Source: Phytopythium helicoides
Taxonomy: Eukaryota > Oomycota > Peronosporomycetes > Pythiales > Pythiaceae
Assembly (NCBI GenBank): GCA_024867545.1
Contig: JANFNE010000029.1
Span: 310,001-374,000 of the forward strand
Direction: 5' to 3'
DNA length: 64,000 nt
The position numbers and the translations under genes are program-made. Numbering within the stretch: position 1 is the stretch's first letter; each line of letters begins with the position of its first letter. Below are positions 1-10,877 of the stretch, piece after piece. The notes below the pieces were generated by a model, which was given only the letters and a program-made list of their open reading frames with translations, was not told the origin of the DNA and ran no database searches.

Positions 1-31
1 GCTGTGTGGGGGCTGAAAGCGTCGGTTACAG

Positions 32-1635
32 GGCGAGAATGCGCGCATGTCGTCGTTTGTGGGCGCGATCGCGATCGCAGACATGGTCAAGACGACGCTG
101 GGACCCAAGGGCATGGACAAGATCCTGCAGTCCATGGGCGGCCCCGACAAGAGCATCTCGGTGACTAACGACGGTGCTACGATCCTGCGATCCGTGTATG
201 TGGACAACGCGGCCGCCAAGGTGCTCGTGGACATTGCCAAGACGCAGGACGAGGAGGTCGGCGACGGCACCACGAGCGTCGCCGTGCTCTGCGGTGAGCT
301 GCTGCGCGAGGCCGAGAAGCTCATCGACCAGCGCATCCACCCGCAGACCATCATTGACGGATGGCGCATCGCGCTCACCACGGCGCACGACGCGCTGCAG
401 CAGTCGGCGCGCGACAACTCGAGCGACCCCGACAAGTTCCGCGAGGACCTGCTCAACATTGCGCGCACCACGCTCAGCTCCAAGCTGCTCACGCACGAGA
501 AGGACTACTTCGGTAGGTGCTGCTTCTTGATGTGTGAGGGAAGAGATTGTAGACTGACTGTGCTGGAATCCTTGCAGCCGAGCTCGCGGTGAACGCTGTG
601 CTGCGCCTCAAGGGTTCCAACAACCTCGACTACATCCAGATCATCAAGAAGGCCGGCGGCTCGCTCAAGGACTCGTACCTCGACGAAGGCTTTATTCTCG
701 ACAAGAAGATCGGAGTGGGCCAGCCCAAGCGCATTGAGAACGCCAAGATTCTCGTGGCCAACACGGGCATGGACACGGACAAGATTAAGATCTACGGCGC
801 GCGCGTCAAGGTCGACTCGATGGACAAGGTGTCGGCGATCGAGGACGCCGAGAAGGCTAAGATGCGCGCCAAGTGCGAGAAAATCGCGGCGTTCGGCATT
901 AACTGCTTCGTCAACCGCCAGCTCATTTACAACTACCCCGAGCAGATCTTCACCGAGAAGGGTATCATGGCGATCGAGCACGCCGACTTTGATGGCATTG
1001 AGCACCTTGCCGCTGTCACGGGCGGTGAGATTGCGTCGACTTTCGACCGTCCTGACCAGGTGCAGATCGGCGAGTGCGACCTGATCGAGGAGATTATCAT
1101 CGGTGAGGACCGCATGCTGCGCTTCTCGGGCGTCAAGACGGGCGCGGCTTGCTCGGTTGTCCTTCGTGGCGCCAGCACGCACCTCCTGGACGAGGCCGAG
1201 CGCTCGCTACATGACGCGCTCGCCGTCCTCACGCAGACGGTCAAGCACACGCAGACAGTCATGGGCGGCGGCTGCACGGAGGTTCTGATGGCACAGGCCA
1301 TCGACAACAAGGCCCCGTCGGTGCCGGGCAAGAAGGCACTGGCCATGGAGGCCTTTGCTCGCGCGCTGCGTCAGCTGCCGAGCATTATCGCTGACAACGG
1401 TGGATTTGACAGCTCGGAGCTTGTGACCCAGCTGCGCGCGGCGCACACGCGTGGCGAGAAGACGGCAGGTCTGGACATGTCGACGGGCACGGTTGGCGAC
1501 ATGGACAAGCTCGGCATCCGTGAGGCATACAAGAGCAAGAAGCAGGTGCTTTTCTCGGCGGCTGAGGCCGCAGAGATGATTCTCCGAGTAGATGACATTA
1601 TTAAGGCGGCCCCGCGCAAGCGCGAAGGGTACTAG
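32..1635 (+). CDS. CCT2: CCT2, chaperonin-containing TCP-1 subunit beta (5' partial)
   Basis: Subunit of the cytosolic TRiC/CCT ring that folds actin, tubulin and other proteins using ATP. The exons I read are 32-512 and 578-1635, with a 65-base GTAGGT..TTGCAG intron at 513-577. Joined, they give 512 residues, against about 535 in animal CCT2. The frame is open from 32 just after a TTACAG acceptor, and GENARMSSF lines up with the AETARLTSF region of animal CCT2, so roughly 20-25 N-terminal residues lie in an exon outside the window. Group II chaperonin marks are present: [16 protein letters not shown], and the ATPase motif GDGTTS; the protein ends at TAG 1633-1635. The first in-window ATG (47) is internal by this alignment. 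Identity is firm; only the missing first exon is uncertain. Confidence 0.97.
513..577 (+). other. CCT2 intron, 65 bases
   Basis: The donor is GTAGGT after a G that completes an Ala codon (G+CC), and the acceptor is CTTGCAG. Removing it joins KDYF to [13 protein letters not shown], which is the expected CCT beta sequence; reading through it inserts a stop-bearing stretch. Confidence 0.95.
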
Positions 1636-1951
1636 GCGTCACCGTGGACCGCCAGGAAGTACAGCAAGTGGGCTGTTTGGAAGTCGCAGTTGCCGTGCAG
1701 GGTTCACCAACTTTATTCGCGAAAAAAAATGATAGCCGTCACTAGTCGAGTTAGCATCTTCATCGTGTTGGCACGTCGATGTTGCTGCCTGCAGTGTCGA
1801 GTCACAGCCGTCGACTAATGCTGAAATGCGTCATACTGACACGTCTAGATTCGTATCCTCTCCAAAAATAAGCGTCCTGACCTCGCAGACTAACCTAGTC
1901 AGCACACCCACTTCGCATTTGGAGCCACGAAGTGGTGGTGTCGGTGTGCCC

Positions 1952-3043
1952 ATGTTGGCTGTATCGACGCCAGAAGTCATTTCGTACGGACTGCTGCTGC
2001 CAGCCATGCAATTTATCAACTTTGGCGTTTTCCAGTACCTCGTACTACTTTTCCGGCGACGAGCACGGCGCGAGCCATTCGTGCTTCTTCTACTACTGGT
2101 TTCGGCTGCCGGATCAGCTGTACTCACGGGTTTTTCGGTTGTGTCTGAACACTCTCGTAGCCAAATGGTCCGAATATCCAATTTCTGCCTCGCACTCGTA
2201 CTGCTTGTTCAAACAGCGCACCTGGACGCGGGAGTGACTGGAGCATCGGGTGCTGAAGGAAGGAACAATCGAATCGCAAAAATAATTGTGAAGAGTGCCA
2301 AGTTGTTCGCAGATCTGCTCATTCTTTACGACGTGGGTGTCATCATGCTCAGTGTGGCGCAACTGTTGCGTCCTGAAGTTGCTGCAGATCACGTAACGGC
2401 AGTGATTGACGCGGTTGCAGAGAACATGACGCTATTGTTCACCTTCGTGCTTCGCTTTGGTTTGCTGGCGCGGCGAAAAGGGTGGAGAGCGCTGTTACAC
2501 AATGACACGCTCGAGATTGTTTGCCATGTACTTCTTGTGGCGCAAGAGTACCCTTTCCTGCTGCTTACAGAAGAAGGGCAAGCTAAACACTCTAGTGGGG
2601 AGTTCAGCTCTTGTAATGGTGTTCCGTGGCTTTTCATTCAGAGTCTGTGCCTTCGCGTGATTTTGGTTCCGTGTGTGTGGATGACTATTGGAGAGCACCA
2701 CTACAACTTGTACAAGCGTCCAAGCGCGACGCTGCTCAGTCAACTTCCCGATCATGCTCTGCACGAGCTTATTCAAACTGCGAGCCTGATAATCGCATCC
2801 AAAAGAGAGCGTAGCTCATCCGCTTCCGTGGCAGTAATGCGGAGCGCGAAATTTTCGGCAGTCGTTGTTCCAGTGGATTCGCTTGATCAAGTGCACGGAC
2901 TCGAAGCGACCGGGGATGGCTCTGAAGAAGCCATGGCAATGCTTGAACGGACCGAACCGCATCCATTTGAAGTCGCTGAAGATCATATTGGTTCCAATAA
3001 AGCAAGTCCCGGACATCATCGCGTCAATGATAACAACTCCTGA
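1952..3043 (+). CDS. Seven-span membrane protein, orphan family member 1
   Basis: Uncharacterised integral membrane protein of 363 residues (the frame stays open upstream to an ATG at 1826; I chose 1952 because all paralogues have only about 10-20 residues before the first helix). By eye there are about seven hydrophobic spans: the first contains FGVFQYLVLLF followed by an RRRARR basic turn, and the last is next to WMTIGEHHY, a signature shared with the next two genes. The soluble C-terminal tail after about residue 265 is not conserved. It is the first of three head-to-tail copies, on the same strand as the two that follow. I do not recognise a characterised family; the topology is receptor-like, but no ligand or G-protein motif is visible. 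Confidence 0.8.
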   Translation: MLAVSTPEVISYGLLLPAMQFINFGVFQYLVLLFRRRARREPFVLLLLLVSAAGSAVLTGFSVVSEHSRSQMVRISNFCLALVLLVQTAHLDAGVTGASGAEGRNNRIAKIIVKSAKLFADLLILYDVGVIMLSVAQLLRPEVAADHVTAVIDAVAENMTLLFTFVLRFGLLARRKGWRALLHNDTLEIVCHVLLVAQEYPFLLLTEEGQAKHSSGEFSSCNGVPWLFIQSLCLRVILVPCVWMTIGEHHYNLYKRPSATLLSQLPDHALHELIQTASLIIASKRERSSSASVAVMRSAKFSAVVVPVDSLDQVHGLEATGDGSEEAMAMLERTEPHPFEVAEDHIGSNKASPGHHRVNDNNS

Positions 3044-3199
3044 GGCTAGGTCGCAGGTCGTTTTCGGTTGCTTTTAGCTGAACGCTCTGCAACTGTTGCG
3101 TGATTAAGGTATTTTGGGGATATTTTTTTTTTTTGCCACTCGACCCAGTTGAAGGTGAGCAAACGGAAGATAGCCAGAGAAGCATTGCATGGGGTCAAG

Positions 3200-4237
3200 A
3201 TGTCGCAAGCATCTACCAACCCTTACCTACATCACCTCGAGCGGTCCGTCATTTTGCCCCTCGTCTTGCTACTCAACTTTGGCATTTTTCAGTATCTCGT
3301 GCTGCTGTACCACAACAAAGCACGGCAACCGTACGTGTGCCTTCTGCTCGTCGCATCAGCATTTAGTGTTGCTTTGCTTGTACCATTCGCAACACAATCT
3401 CAAGAGACGTTGGGGACAATGAATGATGTTTCCGAATCGTGCCTTGCTCTGATGTTGCTCGTACAAACAGCGTTTGCGCTCAAACACGCAGAATCAACCA
3501 AAATTTTTGATCAAGCTCCCAGTTCCCCTAAAGTGGTAAGCGGCAACGTCAGAGCTTGGTGTCACTACAAATTGGATACAACGCAAAATCAACATAGGAG
3601 AGCCTATCTGGGAGTACTACAAGGCATGCACGTAGTCGCTGATCTTCTGATCCTCCTTGATTGTGGCTTTGTCGTATTTGAAATGGTTGCAATCTTTCGG
3701 CCGAGCATTTTAGATTACTTTAGAGGCGCCGACGATTTCAGCAACGGGTTAGAAATCACAACCCTCGCATTCACGCTGCTCTATCGATTCCTGGCGCTAG
3801 CGTTAAGCAAGGGGAGCTTTCGCGTAATGTTGAACGAGGATGGACTCGAACTAGTGGCCCACATTGGGTTCGCACTCCACGAGTATCCGTTCCTTATCGC
3901 TGAAAACATCAGTGGTGTCGACTGGGAGATGCTTCAGATGATATTTATGCGGATCGCACTGCTTCCTTGCGTCTGGATGACAATTGGTGAGCACCATTAT
4001 TGCCGACCAACCCACAAACAGCTCGCACGATTGCCAAGAGCTGAATTACAGGAGTTAATCCACCGAGCTTCCACTGTTGTCGAGGTGAAGTCGCAGAGCC
4101 GTTCGAACTCATTAACGCATAGGAAGCCTACTACAACTCAGGTCATCGAGGATACCAACGACCGACTCCACCAATACGATGCAGCAAGAAAAGAAAGCTT
4201 TGCGGCACACTTAGGACAGGATACAACCACAGAATGA
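3200..4237 (+). CDS. Seven-span membrane protein, orphan family member 2
   Basis: 345-residue paralogue of its neighbours. The start at ATG 3200 leaves 14 residues before the first span (LPLVLLLNFGIFQYLVLLY). Subfamily marks are MNDVSESCLALMLLVQT in span 3, HEYPFL in span 6 and WMTIGEHHY in span 7. Between spans 3 and 4 it carries a hydrophilic insert of about 45 residues that the 10.9-14 kb copies lack. The C-terminus is polar and variable. It lies 156 bases after member 1 and 238 before member 3, all on the same strand, so it arose by tandem duplication. Function unknown. Confidence 0.85.
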   Translation: MSQASTNPYLHHLERSVILPLVLLLNFGIFQYLVLLYHNKARQPYVCLLLVASAFSVALLVPFATQSQETLGTMNDVSESCLALMLLVQTAFALKHAESTKIFDQAPSSPKVVSGNVRAWCHYKLDTTQNQHRRAYLGVLQGMHVVADLLILLDCGFVVFEMVAIFRPSILDYFRGADDFSNGLEITTLAFTLLYRFLALALSKGSFRVMLNEDGLELVAHIGFALHEYPFLIAENISGVDWEMLQMIFMRIALLPCVWMTIGEHHYCRPTHKQLARLPRAELQELIHRASTVVEVKSQSRSNSLTHRKPTTTQVIEDTNDRLHQYDAARKESFAAHLGQDTTTE

Positions 4238-4475
4238 TCCAAAACCTGATGTTGTCGTTATTATGGCTGCAGCTGTACGCATCTATGGTATGTTCACTGC
4301 TGGTGATTGAAACGCACGACATCTTTTACTATCGAAGTTTTCTTGTCGGTGGTTTATTTTGAGGCAACTTCAGCCATTCAGCCATTCATAGCCTTCTCAC
4401 CGCCAACCAATAAGCGGGTATGAGGACCCTACACGGCAATAGAACAAGAGCAGGAGAAGCAAAAAGCCTGATCAC

Positions 4476-5525
4476 ATGCAAACGCCTCCTGTTCATCCCC
4501 ACCTCCAGCGGGGCGAGCTCTCGGTCATTCTACCCCTTGTATTACTGCTGAACTTTGGTATATTCCAGTATCTTGTGCTGCTATTTCACAAGAAAGCGCG
4601 CCGCCAACCATACGCATGCCTCCTGCTTCTTTTGTCTGCGCTGAGCGTTGTCTCGCTCGCTCCTTTTGCAACACAGTCTGCTGACACACTGGCAGCGATG
4701 AATGATGTGTCGGAATCGTGTCTTGCACTCGTATTGCTCATTCAAACTTCGTTCGCATTAAAGAAATTTAAAGTGAACGGTTCCCCACAAGCTTCCAGCT
4801 CATCAAAAGTGTCTAGCACCGAAGATAGAGGGTGTTGCCGAAACAGCCGGCTTTCTCCACATAGTCGACGAAGACGAGTATGTTTAGCAGCTCTCAAGAT
4901 TATGCATTGGGCTGCCGACATTTTGATCGTGCTTGACTGTGCTGTGGTAGTGCTTGAAGTAATTGGTCTTTTTCAACCAGATGTGTTGACTCGCTTCGGT
5001 GGCGCTGATGACCTCAGCAACGGATTAGAAGTCACAACCCTGGCGTACACACTGATCTATCGCTTCACAGGACTTACACTGAGTAAAGGAGGCTTTCGCC
5101 TCATGCTGAAAGACGACGGACTTGAATTACTAGCCCACATTGGCTTTGCGACTCACGAATATCCGTTTCTCGTTGCCGAGCACTTCACTGGTCTCAACTG
5201 GGATTTGCTGCAAATGGTGTGCATGAGACTAACGTTACTCCCTTGCGTCTGGATGACGATTGGTGAGCACCACTACCGACGCCCGACCCGGAAACAGCTC
5301 CACCGCCTTTCGACAGCTTCTCTGAAAGAGTTGATTCACCGTGCTTCTGTCATTGCCCAAAGCAAACCGCAGAGTCGCACGAGCACATTCACAAACATAA
5401 ATCCCACTGCGTTTCGACACAACGGGAGCAATAACGAAGCACAAAGTCACACTATTCAAGATAACATCCAAGACAGACAAGAAGAGCTGAATGCTACTAC
5501 CGTAGGAAGGATTGTGAACGAATAA
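4476..5525 (+). CDS. Seven-span membrane protein, orphan family member 3
   Basis: 349 residues, the closest relative in the window to member 2: both share FGIFQYLVLL in span 1, MNDVSESCLAL in span 3, LEVTTLAYTLIYRF/LEITTLAFTLLYRF in span 5, HEYPFL, and WMTIGEHHY near the end of span 7. A hydrophilic loop after span 3 is rich in Ser and basic residues. The ATG at 4476 places 18 residues before the first helix. The long polar tail (last 80 residues or so) is probably cytoplasmic if the N-terminus is outside, but orientation cannot be settled by eye. It runs tail to tail with the RSPH3 gene, 58 bases away. Confidence 0.85.
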   Translation: MQTPPVHPHLQRGELSVILPLVLLLNFGIFQYLVLLFHKKARRQPYACLLLLLSALSVVSLAPFATQSADTLAAMNDVSESCLALVLLIQTSFALKKFKVNGSPQASSSSKVSSTEDRGCCRNSRLSPHSRRRRVCLAALKIMHWAADILIVLDCAVVVLEVIGLFQPDVLTRFGGADDLSNGLEVTTLAYTLIYRFTGLTLSKGGFRLMLKDDGLELLAHIGFATHEYPFLVAEHFTGLNWDLLQMVCMRLTLLPCVWMTIGEHHYRRPTRKQLHRLSTASLKELIHRASVIAQSKPQSRTSTFTNINPTAFRHNGSNNEAQSHTIQDNIQDRQEELNATTVGRIVNE

Positions 5526-5583
5526 CGAATGTATTCCTAGCTGTTGACCGAGAAACATGAAATCATATAAGATGCTGCGCTTG

Positions 5584-6670
5584 TCAACCGACGGGTGCCT
5601 GCTGGCGGCTGAGTGATTCGAGCAAAAGCCGATCGACGAGTTGACGCGCGACAGACCTCTCGTTTGCCATGACAGCAGCTTCCTCGAGAATATCGGGCAA
5701 GAACTGCTCGCGGACATCCTTAGTGACTGGGTCGAAGAAGTGGCCGGTCTCAACCAAAGACTCGAACACCTGGGAATGCAGACTTGATAAGTACTGCTTG
5801 GCGTATGCGCGAGCCGCCACTTTCTCCTCGAGCTCGGCCTGCGCGGCAGCGCGAGCTCGCTCCTCGTCAATGCGCCGCTGCTTCTCTGCGTATTTGCGCT
5901 TGGCTTCTGCTTCGAGCCGCTGAACCTCTGCGAGCTCGGCGTTGCGGGCCTGCTCGAAGAGTTCCTGGCGTTGCCGTATCTCTCGGAGTTCACTTTCTTC
6001 AAGCACCTCAAGCATTCCGATCTCGAGCGTCTTGCCGACGAGCACTTCGAGAATGGGTTCGACCTCGAGGTCAAAGTCGAACAGGTCGCCGTCCTCAATC
6101 TGCGTGCCGGCATCCACGCCCGAACTCGACGGAATAAAAGTCACCGGTGGATGCAGATCTAGCAGCGCGTCCGTCTGCGTGCCCGTGTCGGTCTCAGGGT
6201 TTCTGTCCGTCAGTTCTTCGAGATACATATCGGTCTGGATGTCCATGTGGGCACGTCCGCCAATCGGCGGCGGCGTGACCGGCCGCTGCTGCTGCTGCAG
6301 TTGGCGCTGCGAGTCGTTCGCACGCGGGCGATCAGGCTTCCTCGCCTCTGATGCGTTGGTCTCTGGTGTCTCCTGCAAGTGTGAAATCGTGTAATTCCAA
6401 CATCGTTTAGATGGCGTTGAATCGGCTTTTGAGTCAATGTTGCATACCTCTCGGGTGACGTAGGCGCTCCCGCGGTGCACTCGCTTGTCGAACATGATGT
6501 TCTGGGACCGATCCGCTCTGGATAATCTCATGTCAGCAACAATTCAAAGGCACAACGCAGCAGAACCCCTCATTGACACATTTTTCGTACCCATTGTCTC
6601 GTTGGGGCTTGACTCGCTTGGTGGCGACGGACCGCGGGGCCGCCGCGAACTCGTAGCCTCCAGACTGCAT
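5584..6670 (-). CDS. RSPH3: Radial spoke head protein 3 homologue (RSP3/RSPH3)
   Basis: Structural A-kinase-anchor-like protein of the axonemal radial spoke, needed for flagellar beating. Exons on the minus strand: 6591-6670, 6448-6517 and 5584-6372; introns 6518-6590 (73) and 6373-6447 (75). The spliced protein has 312 residues. Family marks: NIMFDKRVHRGSAY near the N-terminus, MDIQTDMYLEEL, TGTQTDALLD, the hallmark LFDFDLEVEPILEVLVGKT, then a charged coiled coil of about 70 residues and a conserved AARAYAKQYLSSL..VFESL..GHFFDP tail. The ATG at 6670 and its 26-residue first exon restore phase exactly (AAT GG joined to A). Presence of RSP3 means the organism builds motile flagella, fitting zoosporic oomycetes. 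A polyglutamine run precedes the core. Confidence 0.95.
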
Positions 6671-8108
6671 ACTCGCAGGCTCAACTACTTCTCGTAGCTT
6701 CCACTTTCAAGTCCGAGCAGCACACGCGCAGCAGAGCAGCTTCGAGCTGGTTGGTTTCGCTGACGACGGCTTTTCGCGTCCGTTTTTCAGAGTTGAATAT
6801 CCGTATCATCCGGATACTCTGATCCGGATACTCCGATCTGGTTATCCGGATACTTTGATTTGTTTTTTTTTGACTGGTTCAGACGCGCTCACTTTCGACG
6901 ACGAATTGGACCGAAGGTGCTGCGAAATCCACGAGCGGATGGGCTGCTCCGCTCGCGTGTTGTGTCTCGAATCTGACTTATGGCTACACTGAACACAAGG
7001 GAGCGTGCACGTGCCGGTGCAGCGCTCCCTTTGGCTGGTGGCTGGAGGAGCTCTCTATGTTTGGTAAAGCTTCTCTTGACGATGTGATTTGATGGCCATC
7101 GCAGCTCTCCCCATCCTTCGAGTGCGGAGCTGGCCAGAGATGTCACGAGCGTTGTTGACGGCACCAGCAACCAGCAAGCGAGCACTTTTTCGCGATCTGC
7201 CGCGTGCAAAGCAAAAAGGCACCAAACATCGAGCTGAGCGTCTTGGTGCCTGCAAATGTACTCATCGCAACTTCAAGGTTGGCTGGTGAGAGTGGCATGT
7301 GCTTGCCGACCCCGCCGTTCCGCTTCCTGATAGGATAGCACGCATACTATGCTCTACGCACGGGCTATGTGTTGCTAGAGGTGTTTTGGACCCACTTGAA
7401 GAGAGTCGGATCTTCATGTATCATGAATATCATATCCAAGAGGGTCCTGGATTCAGGGCTCCCACTTCTTCCCACCCAGGAATCCCCTCTCTCCTCGCCC
7501 CTTTTCGACTCGCTAGGCATCCACGGCACCAACCCGACGCTCACATTACAACAACAGCCGAACATACACGTGTGTGTATCCACGAAACAGCGCGAGAGGG
7601 TTGCAAGTGGATTCCGCCTTGTGGCCACTTTCGGGTGCGTGGCTAGTCGGCCTCTCCTGGTCAGCGCTGAAGTAACGCCAAATCCCGTAGACATCCTGCC
7701 TTGGCCCGGCTCTGCGTCTGGATATCCAACGACTTGATTTTAGTATGAGGGGGGATGGTTTTTTTCTAAGTCAGGGTAAGTTACATAGCCGGTGCGCACG
7801 AAGAACAGTCCTTTTTCCGTCTCTACCTCAGTGCCTTGTTCCCTTTGTAAAGGTAAACCCACTGATATAAAATGTAAATCACGGTAGAGTGGCACGCCGC
7901 GCTTCTTCTTATCTAAAGTAGTTGTAAGGCTGTGAAGTAGCGCGTTGCCTTGCTTTCCTGGCCGCCATGGCTCGCCGCCATCTCCCCTTCCGCCTCCCTC
8001 CCCCCCGTCGACCCGCAGGGCTCGGCAGATCGCAGCGTTCCGCCCCGCGCAGCTGCGTCCGCGCGTGGTACACGTACAGGTAGAGCGGCCGCCCGCGTAC
8101 GTAGGCGG
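6671..8108. other. Intergenic, 1.4 kb, between RSPH3 and bHLH-PAS genes
   Basis: Shared upstream region of two divergent genes. Near the RSPH3 side it holds three palindromic octamers (see the entry at 6808). Open frames at 7299-7737 lack family similarity and good starts. Nothing else recognised. Confidence 0.6.
6808..6851. promoter_or_regulatory. Cluster of three ATCCGGAT palindromes
   Basis: Perfect 8-base palindromes at 6808-6815, 6822-6829 and 6844-6851, the first two followed by ACT(C/T)(T/C)GAT-like sequence and the third by ACTTTGAT, with a degenerate copy (TATCCGTAT) at 6799-6807. They begin about 140 bases upstream of the RSPH3 start codon on the minus strand. A homodimer-binding transcription factor site is plausible; a decayed short tandem repeat is the alternative. 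Confidence 0.5.
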
Positions 8109-9442
8109 ATGGACATGACGGCGGCCCAGCCGGCCGCGCTGTCGACGCCCAGCAGCAGCAGCGGCGGCGCGAGCGGCGGAGTCGGAAATGGCGCCGGCGT
8201 GGCGAGCAGCGGCGCGCTGGAGATCACGTACAGCACGATTTCGCCCAAGGAGGAGCAGCAGCCGCAGACGCAGGCGCCCAGCGCGTTCCCCATGCACATT
8301 AAGCTGAGTTTGATCGACCAGAACCCGCGCCCGAGCAACCTGCTGTCGTCGAATGGGTGCGTGTGTGGAGATATGGTGGTGGTGAGGGAGGAGGAGGAAC
8401 GAGTGCTGATGGAGAAGGAGTGGTGTGATGCAGGGAGTCGTCGTCGTGCGAGAGCCCGTACCCCATGACCCCCATGACGCCAGGAGGGTCCTCCAGCTCC
8501 GGAGGAGACCTGAGCAAGAAGCAGAGACACAACCTCCGCGAGCAGCGCCGCATCCTGCGCATTAGCAACCAGTTTGACATTCTCAGGCAGAAGCTTGAGG
8601 CCGCGGGGTACTCGTCGTCCAAGAAGGACAAGTACTCGGTGCTCCAGGCTACGCTTGACTACATCGGCCAGCTCGAGCGCAACCAGATGCCAGGGACGAG
8701 CGCCATGGGTCCGCACGGCGTCCCTACGTCCGTCGGGACCCCCATGCCCATGCAAAGGCGCCCGCCGCACCACCACATGCCCACACCCAACGGCAGCTCC
8801 CGCCTCTCCATCTCGGCGCCGTCGCCAACTGCCGCGGGCATGATGGACCCCTCGGGAGGCGACGCCGGCAACAACAACAAGCACGCCTTCCTCATCGACA
8901 GTATGCCGTCACCCGTGCCGGCGCTGTCCATGCCCGGCGGGCTCCAGTCGTTCCCGATCGACCTGGATGGAGGCGCTGGTATGTTTGGCAACGCTGCCGC
9001 CGCGCCGGCCTGCCCGGCTATCGAGGGATCCACGGCGTCCTACCGAGACGTGTTTGCCAACAGTAGCATGCCGAGCCTGCTGGCCAAGCTGGACGGCACA
9101 ATAGTCGAAGCCAACTCGCTGTTCCTCGAGCTGTGCTGCAAGAACATCGACGAGCTGCGCCTTCATAGTCTATACACCATGTGCACTGCCGTTGACGCCC
9201 CCAAGATGTACAACCTGGTCAACCGCATCCTCGCGTGCGAAGTCGTGTCTGCCCAGAGCAAGATGATGTGGCACTTTGCCACCACTGGCGATCGCAAGGT
9301 TTGTTTCGCCGTCGCTTTGATATCCAAGTTGTCTCTGACAAATTGTTTCGCCCATTTGTAGGTTTTCGTCTCCGTGTCGATGATCCACGACGCCATGCAC
9401 CGACCGGCAAACCTGCACTGCAGCCTCCTGCCGCTGTCGTAG
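8109..9442 (+). CDS. bHLH-PAS domain transcription regulator
   Basis: Exons 8109-8356, 8434-9298 and 9362-9442; introns of 77 and 63 bases with GT..AG ends; 397 residues. A low-complexity Ser/Gly/Pro N-terminus is followed at about residues 105-155 by a basic helix-loop-helix: KKQRHNLREQRRILRISN, with the His/Glu/Arg pattern of E-box binders, then a loop rich in Ser and Lys and a second helix YSVLQATLDYIGQLE. After a Pro/Met-rich linker, a PAS-type fold starts near residue 285 (YRDVFANSSMPSLLAKLDG..IVEANSLFLEL) and ends at VFVSVSMIHD in the last exon. The ATG at 8109 is chosen because upstream in-frame sequence is low-complexity and unlike any family; an earlier in-frame start near 7950 is possible. 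Likely nuclear. Target genes cannot be inferred. Confidence 0.88.
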
Positions 9443-9784
9443 ACTGTCAAGCGCGGGAGCTCCTGCTGCTAACCGTCAGTCTGCTGGAGTGAGCCCGCGT
9501 CGAGCTGTCCATCTATGAGCCTCGCCCGTGGTTTCCCTGCGCAGCTGAAGCGCCGATGCAGCGGGGGCTGCCTCCCAATTCTGTAGCCTGCGGCCGTGCC
9601 GCGTCTAGCCTGTTTCTCATTCCCTTTTTGACTCTTTTTGCGTCGAGCGCTCGGGGCGGGCGATGCATTTCGTGCGTGTCTGTACCATACTCCTGCGTCA
9701 TCCTGATAGTGCAGCGACTGGAGCCGAGACAAGCAAATTCGAGCTATTTAACTGTGCGAGTTGTTGTTGCTTTCGTTGGTTCTC
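9443..9784. other. Intergenic, 342 bases
   Basis: Tail-to-tail gap between the bHLH-PAS and DMAC1-like genes. No feature recognised. Confidence 0.5.
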
Positions 9785-10200
9785 TCACTGCTTGGTCTCC
9801 TTGTCATCGCCGTCTACAGCCGTCGCGAAGCGCGAAGTGGTCGCGCGCCAGACGCCAGCGATCGCAAACGCTCCGCAGCACGCGAGCAGCCAGCGGCGCT
9901 GGCCCACATCATGCTTCGGCAGCTTGCCCCTCTGTTGGTCACCAACAAGGAATTCCATTAGCACTTCGAGAAAAAAACTCACGAAAACGCGCTGCTTCGA
10001 CGAAAAGCGCACCTCATGGAAAAAGTAGGCCGAGACACCGAGCAGCGTGGCGGAGCCCGTGACGCGGCACCTGGTTGATTCACAAGCGAAACGCGTCAGT
10101 CGAAAGAGATGGAGCCAATTCCTGCTCGTTGTAGCGTCACGTACGCGAGGCAGTCCTGGTACTCGCGCTCCGTCTCGGTGGCGGCAGCTCCTTCGGCCAT
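9785..10200 (-). CDS. Small DMAC1-like (DUF4536) two-span membrane protein
   Basis: An 86-residue protein rebuilt from exons 10145-10200, 10013-10070 and 9785-9931 (introns 74 and 81 bases, all GT..AG, phases 2 and 0). Residues 16-36 read DCLACRVTGSATLLGVSAY, which fits the CxxCRxxG..l.G.Gay core of the DUF4536 domain of distal membrane-arm assembly component 1, an inner mitochondrial membrane protein needed for complex I assembly. A second hydrophobic span follows (WLLACCGAFAIAGVW). Family knowledge suggests mitochondrial location; that is inference here. ATG 10200 is preferred over an in-frame ATG at 10299, which lies in unconserved sequence. No single exon would be picked up as a convincing ORF. 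Confidence 0.75.
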
Positions 10201-10877
10201 GGCGCACGCTCTGGATCTCCACGCTGTGCTGAGACTTTGGACGGTCACCAACAATGAGCTGCATGTCAACACCACGCGCGACTCGACTTCGCTCATCATT
10301 TAGCGTTTCGTACATTATAACAGGGTAGATGGAAGATGCGTGGAGACGCTATGTGAGGGATCATGTTGAAGTGATCTGAGATGCATTGCATTGCACAGTC
10401 TCGCCAGGTCCGCAAACAAAGTTGTCAAGCCAAGCTAAACTTTGGATAGGATCGTCAACGACCTATTTCCGGCTTAAACCACGTTCGTTCGTCTGCATCC
10501 TCCTCGCTGGATGCGAGTGGAACGAAACAGGAACCACTCAAAAGACGAAGTCGACAGTGTGCGATCTTGTAGTCGAGATGCTCGACGTCGTGCGGCAAGT
10601 GCTGCTACTGCTTACAACTCAGCAAAGCCAAGCTGGACTGTGGTACAGATTTTGCCGATGACGCGAGATCGAGCTACTTCCAATCCATCGGCGTCATCCG
10701 ACGTCATTCTTGTGCATCCGTTGCACTCACTTCATTCTCACTAAAATAGACGTCAAGCGAGAGCGACCTATTTCCATCCCATGCCCGGCACAGTCCCAGT
10801 CGTTCGTGTGCAGTACCACCGCTCACCGCACCACGCCACAATTCCAGTAAAACGAAAAGCGAAACACTGAAGTACGC
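10201..10877. other. Intergenic, 677 bases
   Basis: Divergent upstream region of the DMAC1-like gene and seven-span member 4. Short open frames here have no family resemblance. Nothing else recognised. Confidence 0.5.
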
